Shown in pieces: positions 53,005 to 64,000 of a stretch of DNA of 64,000 nt. The position numbers and the translations under genes are program-made. Positions within the stretch are counted from its first letter, which is position 1, and each line of letters opens with the position of its first letter. The stretch is from Cardinalis cardinalis (Eukaryota > Chordata > Aves > Passeriformes > Cardinalidae), in NCBI GenBank assembly GCA_014549065.1, contig JACDOX010000118.1, forward strand, positions 2,041,680 to 2,105,679, given 5' to 3'. The notes beneath the pieces are model-generated. The model was given only the letters and a program-made list of their open reading frames with translations. It did not search any database and was not told the DNA's origin.

Positions 53005-53813
53005 AAAGAGGAACACCAAACCTTTCAGAAAGAGAAAAAAGCACCCAATTTAAAGTTTGTGTTTCTAATGTTTTTCTGCTTATTGCGAGGGAAGGGAAGA
53101 CTTCCTCTGGTAAATGTATGTTTTGCTATTTGCTGGAATGAGCTATTCAGAAGCACTGTTATAGTGTCAGACTTTAGATAGTCTTTGGGCCACGTGGTAT
53201 CTTTCCTCTGCAGTAATTTATTCCATGTGTAGGATTTTGGAAGGATAGAGGAACTTATTGAATAATTTCCACACCACCTCTTTCATTACAGTGTGAAGAG
53301 ATGGAGGGCAGAGATCATCTCAAATCTGTAGGAAGTGTCTGTATCTTAAAACTAGTCACAGAATAGGAAGTGAAACGTCTACGAAATATTAATGAATTGG
53401 GCAAGGTGTAGTTTGCCAAGAAAGTAAATCAACAGGGGCATGTGAATCGAGGAACTGCAGCTCCCCTAAACAGTATTGTGACTCTCATGGATGTAAAGTG
53501 AGATATTGATCCAAACCGATAGATTTTGTTCAGGCAATTCCCAGAACCTAATGGTACAGAAAAACATAAGTAAATTCTCATTTGGTGTTTGANGCAGGAC
53601 AGCATTATTGTTTTTGCCAAATTATGTAATAGAGGATTTTCACAACTGAAAGTCCACCTAGAGAAAGTGTTTTCCTGAGGAAGAGATCTGTTTAATTTTT
53701 TTATGCTATTTTTCCCTTTATTCTTGTTAAACAGTCACAGGGTCCACCTTCATTACAGCTTTGTGCTATGCAGAAGTCTGGTGCCTCAAACAACCATTTT
53801 TATAGCATTTCCC

Positions 53814-53832
53814 TACCATTACCATTACCATT
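53814..53832. repeat. (ACCATT)n short tandem repeat
   Basis: Three copies of a hexamer. Confidence 0.85.
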
Positions 53833-56800
53833 CCAATTTGCATCCAGAATTGGAATGTAGTTTTGCCTTTAATTCTTGAATGACAATAGCCTTCTAAGTG
53901 TATTACATATTTTCTTTCCTGTGAAAGGATTACATGGTAGTTTGGGAATAGTGTCTGGAGTCTACCCTACTGGTGAGCCCCTATTGCATTGGACAGAGGG
54001 GAATCCCTTTTTCTCTGAATGTGCTTGCTCTTCTTGTCTCTGAGTCCACGAGGAAATTCACACATACTACTCCAATATTGAGCTAATTTCCATGGGTCAA
54101 TGCAACACTCACTTGCACATTTTAGATGTGCTTCCTATTAAAGAACCTGCAGCAATAATGTGTGTTTCCTGGGGGACTGCTGACAGCCTGGACTAATTGT
54201 AAGCTTCCTTTGCATTATTTAAGTCAGGAGCTCACCTTTCATGCCAGTGGAATTAGGAAGTGTCTNCTTATGGATCAGCAGAAATTATTCACCAGCTTTA
54301 AGTGAGATTATAATTCTTTTGGACAGAGAGAGAGAGGCACTTGCCTCCTTGTACAAGGTCAGAGATCTTGCCCACCCTATTCTGTGCTGTTGAGCTGTTC
54401 TTCTCAGTGGGGTTAACAGTGACTGATCTAGACTTTACTTTTGTGAAGGAATTGAACTTCATTTTCTTCTCTCTGATTGTTTAGATCATGCATCCCCTTT
54501 TAAATAGACTTTCCATTTGCAGAGGTCCATTACTACATGCTTTCACTCTGTTTGCCTCTCTATATCCAAGGTGCAGGGAAAAGGTTTTGATTTTTTGTGT
54601 GTTATTTGCTGGAGCAGTTCAGACTGTGTGAATTGCACACTTACTCCCCGTGACTCATCTCTGGTTTGCAGTGGTCTGTCAGAGACAGCAGTGCTGCCAG
54701 CATCATTCTAGCTTTCCTTTAGTGTTTGCTGCACACTTCCTTGCTCAGGCCCCTGAAGATACTTGTCTTTCCATCTCGCAATCTATTATTGTATATATTC
54801 CTTTGTCCAAGACCCTTCCTGTCTTCAAGGAATATACCTGTATGACCTGAAAAGCTAGAAGGGACTTGAAGAATAGCTCACCAAATGGAAAAATTGCGGA
54901 GGCATTTATTCTCTGTCCCTGCTTGCTGACATTTGAGTCCTGCAAGACTTGGGGCAGGTGTCTTGAAGAGGCTCAAATTACTGTCTGAATGATACAGTAG
55001 ACTGGATACTAAATAAAGCTGGTTCCTTATACCACTGGCACCAGTCCTGCCTCTTCATCTGCAACAACAGATCTAGTGAAGCAGGTCAGCTTTCTTTTCT
55101 CTTGGCCTCCTTACCAGAGACCAGAAAATCACGGAGGAATTTAAATACCAAAGATCTGAGAATAAAATAAAATCCTGAATAAAAATGCATATGTTCTTTT
55201 GAAAATTACAGCCATGAGTTGATCAAAGGCTGGCTTCAATCTGAAACCAAAATCAGTGAGCCTAGACNAGCCTTCAGTGACTCCTTACTCCAGTGTGGTC
55301 CCAGCTGCTTTTCATATTCCACTCTGGCCTCTCCTGTCACCATCAGCAAGGATTGCTAGGATGTCAAAAAGAAGTGAAACCTACAGCATTGCAAAGCCTG
55401 TCAAACCTCAGGCACATGGCACTGGAGTTTACAATGTGTGACATGTTTCAGTCAGGGAACTCAAAAATGCACAGAAAAAAAGCCCCCACACCGAAAACGG
55501 TGTTAGAGAAGATTAAAAAATTGTGTGAGGGTCTCTAATGCAATAATGTATCTGCAGTCTCTTTTTAAGAAGGGATGGATGGGAACTGGTTGTTTTTATA
55601 TCCAAATGTATATGAATCCAATTTTGTGAGCTTATTTTTTGTCTTTTCCCCTTAAAAATCCCAGAGAGAATGGATGCAAAAAGTGGTGAGAAGCTAAAGA
55701 AATGAAATTTTAGATGAGGATCTGTGTAGAGGGGAGCTTGTGCACAGTGTTTGGTCCCGATTTGGTNTTTTTTGTGTGATATTAAAGGTAATGGAAATTG
55801 AGATGAAAATTTGGTTTGAAAATGGATAATCAAAACTATGCATTCCCAGAATGCACCAAAACAAAATGTCCTCAAAATCAAAATGGTTCTGTCCTACATT
55901 TAGCTGTCTACAAACTGGCAATTCCTGGGGAAAAAAAAAAAAAGGCAGCTGGTTTTGTGATTCCGTAAGGTTCCCAAAGCTGCTGGGTGAATTATCCAGC
56001 TGTCAGGTTCATGTTTGTGCTCCATCTGCATCAATATTTTGTGCTAGCATGGCACCTTGAGCAGAACACAAGCATTTTCCCTCCCTGGTGCTCCTTCTCC
56101 CCAGATTCCATGGGAGGCGACTAAGACAGATGGATCAGAAGCCAGCTAAGGCATGGCAACTGCCAGATCCCTGATGTGATCTGGTGTGCCTCTAGACTGC
56201 AGCGTAAAGGATGTGACAGCAAGTTCCATACTTCACTGCTTTGATTATCAGAAGCAGATTTAAAATTACAGTGCTGAGCTGAACAATTACAAATAAGGAG
56301 GGAAAACAAATTTTGGTTNTACGTGAGCACTATAGCTCATGATATCAAATTGAAGGAGAAGTATCTTTGTGCCTTGAGATGGAAGGCAGCAGAAGTGGGC
56401 TGGGATGTCTTCTGGACCCAGGTGAGACATACAGGGAAGATGTATCTCCAATTCCCAGTCTCACAGAGAGAATAGCCGAGACATGCCTTTGTTTTGTCAT
56501 CATGGGCAAACAATGTATGGGATCAGTGAGCTTACAGCATATAACTCAAGTTATAACTCAAGCACTGTCACTCACTAAAGACCATTCATATCAGAAATCC
56601 ACACAAATACCCCTTCAGCTGTGAGCTGAAGATTTTTTAATACAAGTCTAGGCTAAAGCTCAGCAGATCCTGACATATTTATAGTCCCCCCACAAATCTG
56701 ATCTTTTTGTGTGGTCATCTGGTTGCCTTGTGCTGCTCAAGATTTATGTCACATGTATCTGCCTTCACCTTGATCTACACTAACTGGTGTGAATTAACTT

Positions 56801-59800
56801 AGCAATGAAGACATATCCTTGGAGTTAAAAATTGTGGTGAGGAAAGATCAAACCAAGCTACAAAAAATACTAGGAGCTAAAACTAAGCATTATGTATCAA
56901 TTCCAGATGCTCTGAGGTAAAGGCTAAGGATTAAAAGAAATAATGGCAGTTGTGCCTGTACATGCAGGAAACTGCTCTGAGAATGCAGCCAGAGCACGTC
57001 TGCCACAGTGTCTGTTGTTTTTTGGGTTTTTTTAGGTTCCCCCATGGGATCACCTAAGTCCACAGTCACAAGCTTCAACTTGTAGTTGGTAGTAAAGCTA
57101 AAAAAAGCTTAGCAAATAGCTTGTAATTGATGACAAAAAAGGGAAACAGAAGTGTCAGTCATTTATTACACAAACAAAATGAAAAATAAACTACTGTATC
57201 ATGTTATTTTCCCATTTGCATTTAAGATTCTAGGCATCAGAGAGGTGTTACTGACAGGATCAGGGGCAAGAGATTAGAAGTTTTCATAAATGGTAGTTGC
57301 TGTGTTTTTTGTGTTAATAATGGGTGAAATTCTGATACTATGAAAGTTAATGAAAATTTTACTACTGACCTGGGTGGAGCCAAAAAATTCTGTTCTAAAA
57401 AACCTGGTGATCTGCTACTTTTTGATTCAAATCTTTCATTGTTGCTACTGTTTCTAAATGAAACCTGTGTATTGTCATAGATCTATCAAATTCTGTTTTT
57501 CTTTTTCTGTAGTGCTCATCCTAATGTCCCGTGTATCAATCTGCATAGTATATCTCATTCTAAAAGAAATATTTTNTTTTAATTCCATGCTTTCTGAGAC
57601 TGATAACATCAGCTGCACACATGATACAACTTCTTGTCTTTTTAGCAGAATAGATGTTCCAGTAGGATCTTCCATGATGATTCGGCTTATTGTTCTGCAC
57701 TGTCTAAAGTACAGTGGATATTTCAATTAAAATGTTGCAGCTAGGAAGCTTTGTGACCTCACTTCTGAGAAATTCATGTCAGATTTGTTTGACAGAACCA
57801 ATTTGACGTTGCATTCATTCTAGAGTGCATGGAAAAGCAATTATGTGTCAAACTTTCTGAAATCTTCAGGGACCTCAGGGCAATCAGTATTAGACAGGCA
57901 CTATACTGTTTTGTCCTCCAGATTTTTATCTAGACAGGCAAATCTAGCATTTTCTCAGTTTTCTCTCTGTCACTTAAATGTAGTTAAAAAATTTTCATGA
58001 GAATTTTTTTGTACAGCTTACTATTCAGAGAAGATACACTTGAAGACATTTGTCTCTGATAGTACAATCTAAAATAAAGGATGCAAAATTATTTGTTAAA
58101 AAGATATTGGAAATAATTTTTACAGGTTCCACAAATACAACTGAACTATATCAGGGAATATGTTACCTGTAGTATGATAAGTCCATTATCCTTTTCAAAA
58201 ACCAAATCTGTTGGGTGAGAGAAACTGTCAATANATATTTTAAGTGGAATATAGATGTTCATTTCACTTGCCTATTCGGAAAATCACAAAACTCTTGCAG
58301 AAAATGGAGTGGTTTTCTCTCCTTAAAATCCAGTGGTCCCCCAGTNTCCAAAATTCTTTTAGCAACCAGATCTTTACTTTCACACATTCTCCCAATTAAC
58401 ATTTCACATACTTGTTGAAAACAGATTATTAATCTTTCTGTAATGGAAGTATAAATCTAATTTCTAAATATATTTGTATTTCATATTTAATATACAAATG
58501 CAAGAATTAATGGTATGTTGAATGATACTAAAACCAGGGCCTGATAATTCCTCATTTTTTTGATTGGCACTTTACTGTATCTCTGTCATTATGCTATATA
58601 AAAGCAGAAAATATATCTGAGGCTATATACTGCTAGGCATTACCACTCCTCATCCTCAGTGATCTTATTCTCTAAACTGTTTGCCAAAGGACTCCAAGAC
58701 TAGAGAGTGGAGGCAGAGGTTTCAAGCAACTTTTCCAGGCGTAAGAGTTGAATCTTGAAAGCTACAGTGCATATGGATAAAAACTAACTTTCTGTACCTA
58801 GTACTTTTGCAAGGGAAGGTTTTACCAATCTGGTTGGTATTGCAAATAATTAACATATTGGAATTGCAGATAGATTTATTTTTTTTCCTTTTTTTTACTA
58901 ACTTCACATCTTTGTATTAGTTTTGTCCAGAGAAAAGGATGCAGTACAGTATACTAGAGGGATCTTGGATGATTTAGGTATCACTTGTCTAAGCTTAATT
59001 AATCATTTAAAATGATGCATCTGAGTATTGTATGTAGACACTCTGTGGTGCCCTACTAGTCAAAGAACATTGAAATTGCAGGTAATAACAAGAAAATATT
59101 TTGTTGTTATTGGCAATCCTCCNTAGTCTTAAAGACCATTACAACATGAAGACTTGTATTTTAGTCAGTGAAGAAGGCACAGAAACATCTGTTATCTCAG
59201 GATATCCATTGAACCATCATTGGGTTGNTTTTTTTTTCCCCTTCATCCTGCTCTGGTCCTTTCAAGTGCTGCACACCAACATGGATCCTCTGGTTTCAAA
59301 GAAGCTATACTAAGCAGCAGTGAAGGAAGGCTTCACCTTGCTCTTTATGCTTCCTTTCCTTTTCAGTTCATCGTTTTATTTCTCGTTTCAAGAGATGAGA
59401 AGCCTACGTCTGACAGATGGGTGCCTTTTTTTCCTTTAATCTTTTTTGAAAATTCCCTTTCCTAAGAAGCAAATTACGGTCACGACACTTGTTTTCCATT
59501 GCTGGTTTTGAGCTACTGAGACCTAACGTAAGTGGTAAGAGACCATCTTCTACCTACACGCAATCAAAGTCAGCACAAACTCCTAAATTCAATTGTGGAT
59601 TAGCATGTTCAGATCTGTGCCTGCTCTCAGTGTAATCCATAAAATGTGTTGTTAGCTTCAGTAAGTCTGTTCATTTTTAAGGAAAGTGGTTCATTTCAGG
59701 GAGATGAGAATCTGGTCCTGAGTGTTTGATTGCTTCCTGTGATTTGCAGTTTACAGGGAGGCATGTTATATCACTTCTGCTTATACCAGAACCCTCTCAG

Positions 59801-59903
59801 CTCACTGTGCTGACAAAGAGATGTCTCCACCTGCCATTTGAAATGTGCTGATATTATGGACTGTTGCAAACCCACTCTGCAGCTCAGTGTGATTGNCAGC
59901 AAC

Positions 59904-60013
59904 CGCTCGGAGGCTGTGAGAACGGGGATGTGAGAGGTCAAACGGAGCNGCGCTAGCGGAAAGCTGGTGCACTCCCTCCGTGCTCAGGGCAGGAATCTCC
60001 TCCCTTTCCTGCG
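59904..60013. other. Local CpG cluster
   Basis: Eight CpGs (59904, 59908, 59923, 59943, 59951, 59957, 59979, 60012) fall in about 110 bp, and an N at 59949 may hide another. The rest of the window is CpG-poor. It is too small for a classical CpG island. It lies downstream of the candidate minus-strand exon, so it would not be that gene's promoter. Confidence 0.45.
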
Positions 60014-60858
60014 CTGGAAAGCACTGCTGAGCAGTGAGCAAACAGATGGAGCATGTTCCTTACCTCCGTGCTACTCCACCAGACTCATAAAAGACATTCA
60101 CCCTCCCACTAAATGAGTAAATGGTAGGTTGATTGATGACTAAGAAATTTATTTATTCAAACTTCTATTTAGCTGCAGCTACACAACAGCTTTCTGAACT
60201 TGGAGAAAATCAAACAATTCAATTCCCTGCNGGTTCAAAAGTGCAAGATGGCAACAGACAGGTTGCAATATGCTTTTCCTTTTTAAAAGTAGTAGAAGAG
60301 CAGCTTCAGGGTCAAAATTTCCTTGTTGGTAGAATCTGCAATGATTTCCCTCTGGAATGATTTTTGCTTTTCTGTACTAGGGTGTGCCATAGCATAATGT
60401 CTCCAACTTGATGCATGTGTTTTACTAAATTTCCTTATTATTTTTGTTTTTGAAGCAAGCAGAGTCAGTTTACCCCAACAGCTGTGTCTAAGTAGATTTG
60501 AGGTTTGTATCCAGCTTGAAAGAATACATGGTTCTGTTCAGGTGTTTATTGGGGAAATATGTACCAACTCACAAATATGTATTTGTCTTAAATTGAGAAC
60601 AGTACTTCCTGTTACTTCTCTTGTATTAACTGTGACATGGACCCTGATAGATCATTTTAGTTTAAATAAAAGCTTCACTGTAAATAGTGCTGAAACACAG
60701 CTGTTTATATGTTACATAGGGCTATGCCTTACACAGAATCTATAATAAACTTTGAGATGGAAAGTTGAGAGATGTGCATGTGTTCGTGTGTGTGCATATA
60801 TGATATGCATTTCTGTTGCCAGTTACAGCTAAAGTAAGTATCAGATGGCATTTACTGC

Positions 60859-60864
60859 TTTATT
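60859..60864 (-). terminator. Possible polyadenylation signal for the minus-strand exon
   Basis: AATAAA on the minus strand, about 400 bases past the stop codon at 61264. The downstream sequence is CA-rich, not clearly GU-rich, and isolated AATAAA hexamers are common in AT-rich DNA, so this is a weak candidate. Confidence 0.25.
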
Positions 60865-61263
60865 TCCTGTCATATAAATGCCTTATATAGGTATTTCAGA
60901 AATCGAGATTACTTGAAAATTGCATATAATTTGTATTTACTGAGATTTCTGATATGACTCACAATAGGATCCCACATTAAAAAAAAGGAAACAAAAGTAC
61001 TTGTGATTTTGTAGTTCTGATAGGTATTCTAATCTATGCAATTTGGACTAGTGGATAGAAATTATTTGCAGTTTTTACAAAACAACCCATCCACCTGTAC
61101 TTTGGAGGACACCTCTTTGCAGCTCTAGAAGGACCAAAAAGGTCCTTAGTGAAAGAAAAAAGTTCATTCTCTTTTTATCAGTGTTTCCTTTCTGGCGAGT
61201 GTCTGTGGTGTTGACTGCTGTAATTTTGATTAAGCAACAATATTACACACGTGTAGAAATCTA

Positions 61264-61534
61264 TTAATGCTTCTTGCTTTCATGTGCCTTGACAGGAGTG
61301 AGGTCAGGTGGCTCACCCTCTTGTAGAGCTAAGTCTGCACCACCATATTTCTCACAGACCTCCAAAATGGGATCTTCCTCACACAGACCTGACTTTGTTG
61401 CTAGTTGGCCTGAGATAAAGTGGTCTTGGTACTCTTCTGTTGTTGTGAAATCCCAGAATAAATCATTTTCAAATCTATCAGCGCTTCTGTAAACATTCTC
61501 CCCATATATTTCTTCATACCAGCATGTGGGATCT
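61264..61534 (-). CDS. Candidate terminal coding exon, unrecognised protein
   Basis: The minus-strand frame reads 89 residues to a TAA stop at 61264-61266, starting DPTCWYEEIYGENVY and ending AHESKKH. It begins right after a good splice acceptor, pyrimidine-rich CATCCTTTCCTACAG (AG at 61535-61536), with the exon's first base completing a codon (two codon bases in the previous exon). The composition is unlike random AT-rich translation: 21 acidic residues, 11 aromatic residues (two Trp), three Cys, and a tyrosine-rich N-terminal half. I see no signal peptide, membrane segment or known domain. The open frame continues upstream to a GTG but has no ATG, which fits an internal splice boundary better than a start. 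I do not recognise the protein. Alternatives are a pseudogene fragment or a chance frame. No preceding exon could be identified by eye in 61535-64000. Confidence 0.45.
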
Positions 61535-62449
61535 CTGTAGGAAAGGATGTCTCTATTTTCTCTTATTTTCCAGCCACAGGAGAAAGCCACTGTGAATTTT
61601 TATTCCCTTTCTCTGTCCCTTCCTTTGTGCTAATAATTGATTTGCTTCATGGGTCTGGACTGCAACTGCACTTTCCCANCAAAAACAGTCACAGCATTGA
61701 AACCTGAAATATCTGAACATGGAAGTGTTTTGTGTAAAAGAGATGCTGGTTCAAGATTATTTATACCCATTAGTGCTATCAAATTCTCTTTCAACAGGCT
61801 AGGAGAGGATTCATGTCACTGTGGCACCAGTTCCATCACATCTCCCTGCCCCAAAAGTCCCAGCACACAGCTCAGTGCAAGACACAAGAAATCAGTGCAG
61901 TCAGTACCAATGGATGGCATTGCAGACTGATCTCCTTGAAACTAGATTGTCCCAACTTAGTACTGAATCTGTGAGAAGTGAAGTCAAAATAAGAGCTGAG
62001 TGAGCTACTCCATAGGTAACATTCGCTCATTCTTGTTTTAATGACATTTTTAATATTACCTTCAGGTTTGTTGCACTACAGAAGGTGTGGGTAAGCAGAA
62101 CAGACTTTTTTCTCCTCAGGAGAAAGACAAGGACAGGTCTAAAAGTGATGTGTCATTTCAGTTTGATAGTGGAAACTTGATACAATGAGCCAACAGGAGT
62201 TTTGTTATGAAATTTAGTGGGATGAGAGCTTCAGCACGTGGCAGACCAGTGCTTGGCCCATCACCCTACGCGTGAAAGGTGAGTGAAACATTGAGAATGA
62301 GAAGAGAAATCCAAGTGCCTAAGAATCTTTGGCTTCTCCTGGCATACGTTAGTTGATTGCTCAATTAGGTCAATGTCTTNGTCACTCTATTACTAAGTAT
62401 AGGTTGTTGTTCTTTGGTTACGTGAACTGGTTGTTCTTTAATGGATTCT
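61535..62449. other. Presumed intron or intergenic sequence
   Basis: No gene or repeat is recognised. If the exon at 61264-61534 is real, this would be its upstream intron. A strong plus-strand donor-like GAAAG/GTGAGT at about 62275-62285 is present, but no matching exon is evident. Confidence 0.5.
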
Positions 62450-63168
62450 CACTAACAGCTGTGGCTGGAAAGCTGCCTGGTGGAAAAGGATCAGGATTGC
62501 TGGTTGACAGCTGGCTGGACATGAGCCACAGTGTACCCAGGTGGCCGCAGAGGTCAATGGCATCTTGACTTGTGTCAGCAATAGCGTGCCCAGCAGGACC
62601 AGGGCAGTGACCATCCATCTGTGTTTGGCACTGGTGAGTCTGCACCTTAAACACTGTGTTCAGTTTTGGGCCCCTCTCTGCAAGAGAGACATTGAGGGGC
62701 TGGAGCATGTCCAGAGAAAGGCAAGAGAGCTGGGGAAGGGTCTGGAGCTCCAGGCCGATGAGGAGAGGCTGAAGGAGATGAGTGTGTTTAGCCTGGAGAA
62801 AAGGAGGCTCAGGAGGGATCTTAGTGCTCTCTACAACCCCCTGAAGTAAGGCTGTAGGCAGGGGAGCCAGTCTCTTCTCCGAGGAAGGAACAACCTCATG
62901 ACATGATGAGAAGAAAAAACCTCAAGTTGTGCCAGGGGAGCTTTACACNGGATACTAGAAAAAAGGTCTTCCCTGAAAGGGTTGCCAAGCATTGGAACAG
63001 GCTGCCAGGGAGGGGTTGGGTNGCCACGCCTGGTGGTATTTGACAGATGTGTAGATGTGACACCTGGGGACATGGTTTCGTGGTGGAATTGCTCTTTTAA
63101 ATTTAGAGCTGAGCTCAATAATCTTAGAGGTCTTTGATTTCAACCTAAGCAATTCTATGACTCTATGA
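62450..63168 (+). mobile_element. CR1 LINE 3' fragment including end of ORF2
   Basis: It starts in the C-terminal coding part of CR1 ORF2: GCTGGAAAGCTGCCTGGTGG, then GACATGAGCCACAGTGTACC and GTCAATGGCATCTTGACTTG, all standard CR1 phrases. The 3' region follows with GTTCAGTTTTGGGCCCCTCT and GGAACAGGCTGCCAGGGAGG. It ends in AATTCTATGACTCTATG. About 720 bp remain, with frameshifts and three Ns, so it is inactive. Its tail type matches the copy at 21587-22050. Confidence 0.95.
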
Positions 63169-64000
63169 AATCACTGTGGGCATGTTGTGTAGCAACCTTA
63201 TCTCTCAGTCTNTCTATGAGCATTCAAGGTCATCCTCAGGTTTCAGTAGGAATGGTATATTGGAGGATCTAAAAGCATCCCCAAGGTTTCTCTGAACTCC
63301 TGAAGTCCTGGAATCCCATGATGAACCTTTTCATTAGGCTGAATCCCTAATANGCAGAAATTATATCCTCAACAGCTTCAGAGTGCTCAGTTCATACAGG
63401 TTGCTTCTTCANTCACTCTTCCTTTCTCTTATTTCTTTTTGGTTTTTTAAAGCAAGAGAGGAAAAAATGGGGTAATCTTGAACATTTCTTAAAATACATT
63501 GCAGCATTTGTCAACAGTTTAACTATGGGAATACTTCCTATTAGTTTCCAGTATTTTAACTTCACTTTTGCTCCTCAGAAAAATGATTTTTTGGAAAAAA
63601 TTGAATATGTTGAGATCCTAAATCTCAGTGGTTTTGATTTTAAAAAGTATTTCCCATGTGGGAGCCCTTTTCTGTAGTTTTGTTTGTTTGCTGTATTTTG
63701 TCTGTCTTCTCTACATGGTTGCTTTAGACTTTGAGTTAATACCAGCTGTCTAGCACAGAATACATTTGATGCCAAAGTAATATCAATGGTTTGAAGGTAA
63801 ACTCCCCCACAGCTGCAGATCATAGGTATTTAACAATGGGCCATGAAGCCTGAGCATGCTATGATGTGATCTGCCCACAGCTTCATGGAGTGTCCTCTTC
63901 AAACTACAGTGACTTGTAGCTCCAGCACTTTGAAGAAATTATGTCAGCCTCTAAACACAGAGCCAAGTTGGCATTGGGCTGTAGGTGCACAGCCAATCTG
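63169..64000. other. Unique non-coding sequence
   Basis: No gene or repeat is recognised up to the window end. Open frames are short and uninformative. Confidence 0.55.

Larger units (their letters stand above)
44691..60858. other. Unique non-coding sequence
   Basis: About 16 kb without a recognised gene or family repeat. It contains AT-rich microsatellite sequence at 46481-46550, a two-copy 18-bp tandem at 47711-47745, poly-T at 48067-48079, poly-A at 49897-49909, a CTG tract at 50112-50127, an AAAC repeat at 52952-53004, an ACCATT repeat at 53814-53832, two X-box motifs (49699 and 50831) and a CpG cluster at 59904-60013. Minus-strand frames at 45640-45882 and 46995-47306 are fairly protein-like but are unrecognised and have no supporting splice context. 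Confidence 0.5.

Noticed and set aside
57458..57730. Open frames on both strands after a pyrimidine-rich acceptor-like tract
   Set aside because: The frames are short, AT-driven, and carry an N; no domain is visible.
62275..62285. Strong donor-like GAAAG/GTGAGT on the plus strand
   Set aside because: No open coding exon with an acceptor precedes it, and isolated donor matches occur by chance.
1..64000. tRNA, rRNA, snRNA, CRISPR array, LTR element or complete DNA transposon
   Set aside because: I looked for their typical motifs by eye (internal promoter boxes, regularly spaced repeats, TG...CA termini, paired terminal inverted repeats) and found none; small or diverged examples could escape this kind of reading.

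Overview
This window looks like non-coding avian (bird, or less likely other archosaur) chromosomal DNA. The main evidence is the repeat content: several truncated CR1 LINE copies, four with the familiar avian 3' end of an ATTCTATGA-type octamer repeat, plus at least one much older CR1/L3-like relic. I see no Alu, L1 or B1/B2-type repeat, no recognisable LTR, and no bacterial gene structure. Base composition is AT-rich by eye and CpG is scarce apart from a few short clusters. About one hundred isolated single-base Ns are scattered through the window.

Layout. 1-12.8 kb: unique AT-rich sequence, with a near-perfect 105-bp palindrome at 5313-5417 followed directly by a 36-bp-period duplication, and a CpG cluster near 6.45 kb. 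12.8-22 kb: three plus-strand CR1 copies (about 12800-14149, 16276-16794, 21587-22050); the first keeps decayed reverse-transcriptase sequence. 22-35 kb: unique sequence with one compound tetranucleotide microsatellite and several stretches that resemble conserved non-coding elements, notably 26451-26760 and 28170-28420. 35-45 kb: a minus-strand CR1 (35254-35806), a short plus-strand CR1 tail (40628-40799), an ancient minus-strand CR1/L3-like relic (44449-44690), and a CpG-retaining element-like block at 38520-38900. 45-60 kb: unique sequence with two perfect RFX-type X-box motifs 1.1 kb apart (49699 and 50831) and a CpG cluster at 59.9-60.0 kb. 60-64 kb: one candidate terminal coding exon on the minus strand (61264-61534) and a plus-strand CR1 (62450-63168).

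The best reading is an intergenic region or a very large intron. Only one stretch looks protein-coding, and I do not recognise the protein. I found no operon, RNA gene, CRISPR array or complete transposon, and nothing that amounts to a new biological system. The observations most worth checking are the 105-bp palindrome, the candidate exon, and the candidate regulatory elements.
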